A DNA stretch of 64,000 nucleotides from Climacium dendroides (lineage: Eukaryota > Streptophyta > Bryopsida > Hypnales > Climaciaceae), in assembly GCA_950106755.1 (NCBI GenBank), contig OX467084.1, positions 30,259,213 to 30,323,212 on the forward strand, in the 5' to 3' direction. The translations under genes and the position numbers were made by a program. Below the pieces are notes generated by a model that did not search any database, was not told where the DNA came from, and was given only the letters and a program-made list of their open reading frames with translations. Of this stretch, positions 59,801 through 64,000 are shown piece by piece (within the stretch, counting starts at the first letter, position 1; every line of letters starts with the position of its first letter).

Positions 59801-60930
59801 TTTTAATCTAAATCTTTATATTTTTTATTTTCTATGGGGGTCTTATACTTTTATCTTTAGAGAAAGATTCCAAATCACAAAATTGATTGCGCCATTGATT
59901 TTATAAAGACATTGTTAGCATGTGTGAGCCCTAACCTCTTTTTCTTCATCAAAAAAATCATTGAAACCTAGCACTAAATTAAAACTGAAAAAGGGTTAAA
60001 ACTCAATTTTAGGAGTTTAATATTTTTGAAGAAAATAACTAGCCTAAGCTATTTGGAAGGTACAAAGGAATAAAAAAAGACCCCACTTTGACCTTATTTT
60101 GATTTTGTATGCTCCCAAAATGCCAATCAACTCCATGAATCAACTTCAATTTTGTTAGTTTTGAAGAGTCTTTTTGGTTCATGTACTTATGGATTTCAGA
60201 ATTCTATGAAACTTGTTTAATTGATTTTAGCATAAAAAATATGTACTTATTTTAGTAAGATTTTACCACACTCTAGGTAATTTCTAGGAATTTTCCATTG
60301 TAGGTTTTGGTAGTTGATTGTTTGAAAGAAAATCCTTTGCAAGTTAGAAAATTATAAAAACTTTTAATGGAACCTTTTATGGAATTTTAAAAAAGATGTA
60401 CATGTTTATATTTTTACTTTGCACATTTGAAGAGGGAGAATAAAATCCCACTATCTCCTTTAATTACTGTTGAATAGGAAATCTTCTATATGGATGAGAA
60501 TTTTAGCAAATTGATTTTGTTGTTGAACTTATGGTGTGATTACAACTTTAGATCAATGTATTTTGGCCATATATGACCTCCACTAGTCCACTCTTGAGTT
60601 TGTGTCACTTGTACTAACAATTGAAGTTTCTACTATTTTTTGGAATCAACTTGGAATCAACTTGGAATCTATCCTCAAGAATTAACTTAGGGATTTCATT
60701 GAGGTCCCTTTGGACCATTTTAGCTAAAATGAGTCACATGCATTGTAGATTTAGGCAACTTGGTACTATTTACTTATTATTCATAATTTTTTAGACTTCT
60801 AGGTTTCTAATCTATTCATATGCATAATTTTAGCTTATTTAGGATATAATACTCCATTTTGGACCAAATACCACATTGGCATGTAACATATCTAATTTGA
60901 TTTAATGAGTCCCAAGTGACGCATTGGGAG
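56890..60930 (+). repeat. Long non-coding repeat R5, copy 2
   Basis: It is parallel to copy 1 (20100-23340), with extra length including a tandem-repeat block at 58780-59175 that is not seen in copy 1. The 3' third also matches copy 3 at 31.4 kb, ending near 'gagtcccaagtgacgcattggg'. No coding domain was recognised. Confidence 0.6.
58780..59175 (+). repeat. 69-bp minisatellite, five diverged copies
   Basis: The anchor 'gccac.tgg.acat.actactgg' recurs at about 58822, 58893, 58959, 59029 and 59098 (spacings 71, 66, 70, 69), accompanied by 'ttgactaactttggatgg' and 'tgccctagg'. The frame 58962-59186 is a product of the repeat. Confidence 0.82.
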
Positions 60931-61034
60931 CTCATATGTATCCATGCATGCAAAAGTTGATGCATTAATTTTTTTAAGATAAATATAATATCCAAAATCT
61001 AAACTATATTACATTCAAATAAGGGGATTAGGGG

Positions 61035-61342
61035 ACATGCATGCTGGCATGCAATGATGCTAGCATGTGAGCCTAAAAATACAAATCTATGAACCTCGAG
61101 CTTAGATGTAAGTAGCTACTCTACAATTATTGAAGGTGCCTATAACATATGTACCTATAACATAAGTACCTTATAACTATGGAAGGTCCTTATAACATAA
61201 TATAGACACCTATAATATATACACTTATAATATAGGCTCCTATAATATAAATATTTTATAATAATGAAAGGTGCCTATAATATAGGAGCCTAGGCTCCTA
61301 GGCTCACATGCTAGTAATTGTGTGCCAACATGCATACTTTTC
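61035..61342. mobile_element. Inverted-repeat element with internal CCTATAA tandem repeats
   Basis: The left end 'gcatgctggcatgcaatgat' plus 'gctagcatgtgagccta' (61036-61074) is mirrored by 'taggctcacatgctag' and 'tgtgtgccaacatgcat' (61297-61338), an inverted repeat of about 38 bp. Between them, cctataa(c/t)ata words repeat many times, and 'aaggtgcctataa' occurs near both ends. Target duplication not resolved. Confidence 0.65.
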
Positions 61343-62124
61343 ACATTTTATTAATCAAAACCTAAATTAATCAAGACATATTTGAATTAGAGTTCCATAG
61401 GGTAGCATAATAAATATATGATACATACTAAAAAAATTTCAAACCATTGTGAAAATGAATTTCAAAGTCAAAAAGTCATTTGAAATGCAACAGGGGGTTT
61501 GAAAATTGCTTAGGCATTAAGGATCATCCCTAGAATGGGCCAAAAAATAGTGTAGATGTTTGATAAAGTGGACTATGTTTTGTGAGGTAAAGAAATTTGA
61601 TTCCAAGTGTGCACTTTAGGACAATAAGTAGGTAATAGGGACTACAATTATGTATCATTTGTCACTCATTAATGCATACTTAAATTGTTTACCTGTAATT
61701 TCAAATGATGGTAAGAAACAACATTAAATTGTAATTTACAATGGGGATTGTAGTGAATGACTCATTCATGGAATTTTTGTGAGCATCCCTAGCACCCTAT
61801 TCATCAATTTTTGGATTGACATGTTCTATTCAAAGGCAAATTTTAATTGATTGTTGTTGTAGTCTGTGAGCATTAATAGTAGCCTACACACTTTTTTCTT
61901 TGGAAAATTTATATCTAATTCAGAATTTACAATTAAAAATGTCATTCAATTGTTTTTCATTTCTCTTTCTACTAAAAAAATTAAAATGATGTGAGAAATT
62001 TCTTTTGTAGATCTATATTTCTCTTTACATGTGCATTTAATGAGCCTTCTACCTTAGTACATGGAAACAACATGTGGTGTGCACGATTAAGAATCACAAC
62101 CCATTCATATTAAATCCTCAAGGG
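61343..62124. other. AT-rich DNA, no gene recognised
   Basis: No coding motif, tandem repeat or bounded element was seen. Confidence 0.4.
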
Positions 62125-62128
62125 TTAA

Positions 62129-63053
62129 ACATCATTTTTTAGAAAGGTAGCAATTTTAGGCAACTTACTACAAACGGATTCTTAATTTTTTTCTTTGAAA
62201 TGTTCACACAAGATTTGCCTAAGGAGTAGCTTTAAGGCCCAAAAATTTTCATAACTTTTGACTACATGGTTTAAAAGTTATTGTATGATATATAATTTTT
62301 TTAGAATTGCAAGCAACCTAGGCAACTCAATTTTTCTTTTTAAATTACTTCTTTAAGGAATAAAAATTTTAAATTGGTTCTATAGATTTATATATACATG
62401 GAAAGATTTGAATAATTTCATTTTAATTAATGAGATGAAAGTTATGAGGAGTTTTAGTTTGCATGTAGTTATGGAATCTCTACTCTAAAATATTCTTTAA
62501 AGTCCTTTATTTAACTCAATTTTTAGTATTTTTGGACAAAAAATAAAAATATTAGTTGTATATTGTTTATTACAATATTACAATCGTTGAGATTAACATT
62601 TTTCAATGTTGTAACAAAATTCTTGACAATTTAGTATTCTGAATCATTCTCTATTTTTTTTTCCTTACTCTTTTTTTCCTATATGTTGTACAATTCCAAA
62701 TGATCTTGAAAATTTTCAAGCATGTAGACAACTTGCCTTGATGAATGAATCCAAAGAGTAACCACCATTTGAGGCATTTTTTCATATGAATGTGACTTTG
62801 TGAAGTACAACTACTTTGTTTTTTGTAAGGCCCTCCAAAAAGATTTTTGTTACTTCAAATGCTAATATCTTGTAATCTACATGGTGAAAAAACTCTCAAA
62901 TATATTTTCCACATCTTTCCAAACTAGTGTACTACAAGATCCTACAATTACATGCAACCAAATTTTTTATTTATTTTAAACTTGATACTTATACTAGAAA
63001 TGGTAGTTTTGAAGCGTTTTTTTGTTGGAAACATAGTCAAAAGCCATTAGGGG
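62129..63053 (-). mobile_element. TTAA-family composite element R3, full length (reverse, 925 bp)
   Basis: The TTAA is at 62125-62128; the right end is 'attagggg' followed by a decayed ctac. On the minus strand it runs from the R3 start ('gctttt...gac', 'accatttctagtataagta', 'caaagtagttgtacttcacaaag') through 'aatgttaatctcaacg' to the fold-back arm ('gttagtttgc..catgtag', 'gctactccttagg'). It gives the full layout of R3: unique left half plus one fold-back arm. Confidence 0.62.
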
Positions 63054-63054
63054 C

Positions 63055-63830
63055 TACAAGCCACCAGCAAGAACTCAATTCATGTACACAATGGAACTGG
63101 CCGACGAAAAGATCAATAATTTTGAATCTTCTTCTAGGTCAATTCTGTAATTCTAAACAAATCACATTTGCACTGAACAAATTCATTGTATCATTGAGGG
63201 TGTGAAATCGTCAATTCATGGTCGCACCTTTCGTAAGCAGTCCATGTCTTTACGAAATTCCATTCACACATGTGAAGAGACAATTAGCACAATACAAGAT
63301 CACTTCAGCCTGCACTACTTGAATTTGAAATCGTGCGACGTTGAAAAATCAGTGTCACTTTCTCGAACAGCAGGACAAATCCGTGCAGTGAGATTTCTGA
63401 CGGTGCCTGCGTCCAGCTGAGTGGAGAGTGGGACTCGACTCCTCCGTGGAGTCGTCTTTTTCAGATTAAGTTACTCATCACAGTCACATGGCAAGCTGTT
63501 CAATTCTCTGCTGCAGCCAACTCAAGTGAAGGTTACGTCTCCTTCATGTAAGGTGAGGTACCAGTGGCCAGGCATACACAAATCAATCAATCAATCCATC
63601 CTCGGTCGCACTCATTTCTGCACACAATGCCACTTCCTGCTGCCACAACTCATGAGAGCCTAAAACCCATATGGTACCATGACTCAGTGCAGTACTCCTG
63701 AAAAGGCAACTGAAGAGGGGCGAGGATAAGAGGAGAACTTACCATCGACTATATCAAATCATCCATTTATGACCATCTCGCAGTGGTCGCACTCACCTTT
63801 CATCAGGGTTTTAAGAAAAAATCTCAGGTT
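63055..63830. other. GC-richer island 5
   Basis: It starts where the R3 element ends. It holds a hairpin near 63433-63457 (gactcgactcc / ggagtcgtc) and 'aaggttacgtctccttcatgtaaggtgagg' text in pieces, resembling the other islands. Three short frames (63202-63663) lack motifs, and two use GTG or are bounded by stops at random. Confidence 0.4.
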
Positions 63831-64000
63831 TTTAAGAAAAAATCTTAGTAACTCACAACTGAACAATTTGTACTGGGATGCAGGGATTTTATTTTTATAG
63901 GTTATTTGGAATAAAGCTGGTTTGTTGATCAATAATAATTTGGTTTGGGTTTGTGGGTAAGTGAATGAAAAAGTGCTCACATGAATGAAAAAGTGCTCAC
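63795..64000. repeat. Short direct duplications at the window end
   Basis: 'ggttttaagaaaaaatct' is repeated at about 63807 and 63828, and 'gaatgaaaaagtgctcac' twice in tandem at 63963-64000. The second pair runs into the window edge, so the true copy number is unknown. Confidence 0.7.

Noticed and set aside
63202..63663. Three consecutive plus-strand frames at the right edge as a gene
   Set aside because: No shared motif, adjacent stops, and a composition matching the other non-coding GC islands.

Overview
The window looks like intergenic nuclear DNA of a land plant. It is strongly AT-rich, has no intact protein gene, and is made of decayed and nested mobile elements: plant L1-type LINEs, a PIF/Harbinger element with its MYB/trihelix-like companion ORF, and many non-coding elements. 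I cannot name the species; a large low-GC genome fits, but that is inference. No tRNA, rRNA, CRISPR array or organellar gene was recognised.

Layout. 1-7.1 kb: anonymous AT-rich DNA, two GC-richer islands and a LINE 3' end. 7.4-12.6 kb: a near-identical tandem duplication with a 2.6-kb unit. 13.6-20.1 kb: several elements with TTAACCCCTAAAG termini, a 739-bp fold-back element and a hairpin MITE that interrupts a dated repeat. 20.1-23.3 kb: a long non-coding repeat that recurs at 31.4-32.5 and 56.9-60.9 kb. 24.6-28.6 kb: a minus-strand LINE with reverse transcriptase. 32.6-34.5 kb: a LINE ORF1-like DUF4283 remnant. 34.8-40.0 kb: the Harbinger element, with the MYB-like ORF on plus and the DDE transposase on minus. 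41.1-44.4 kb: a minus-strand, broken gene for a Crypton/DUF3504-like tyrosine recombinase. 48.0-54.0 kb: a train of TTAA-bounded elements, one of them split by a 236-bp MITE with a perfect 30-bp inverted repeat and a 9-bp target duplication. 54.2-56.6 kb: two inverted copies of a 220-bp TTAA MITE on either side of a LINE tail. 61-64 kb: another inverted-repeat element, a 925-bp TTAA composite and a GC-richer island.

Two things stand out. First, at least five unrelated-looking non-coding families (about 220, 240, 740, 910 and 950 bp) end in C(C/T)CCTAAAG-like inverted termini flanked by TTAA, and they repeatedly abut one another on a shared TTAA. That is the insertion signature of a TTAA-specific (piggyBac-like) transposase, which is not itself in the window. 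Second, the 41-44 kb locus encodes a recognisable tyrosine recombinase of the Crypton/DUF3504 type with Arg, Arg, His and Tyr still readable, which I did not expect in a land plant.

All repeat identities were judged by eye; percent identities and copy numbers genome-wide were not computed.
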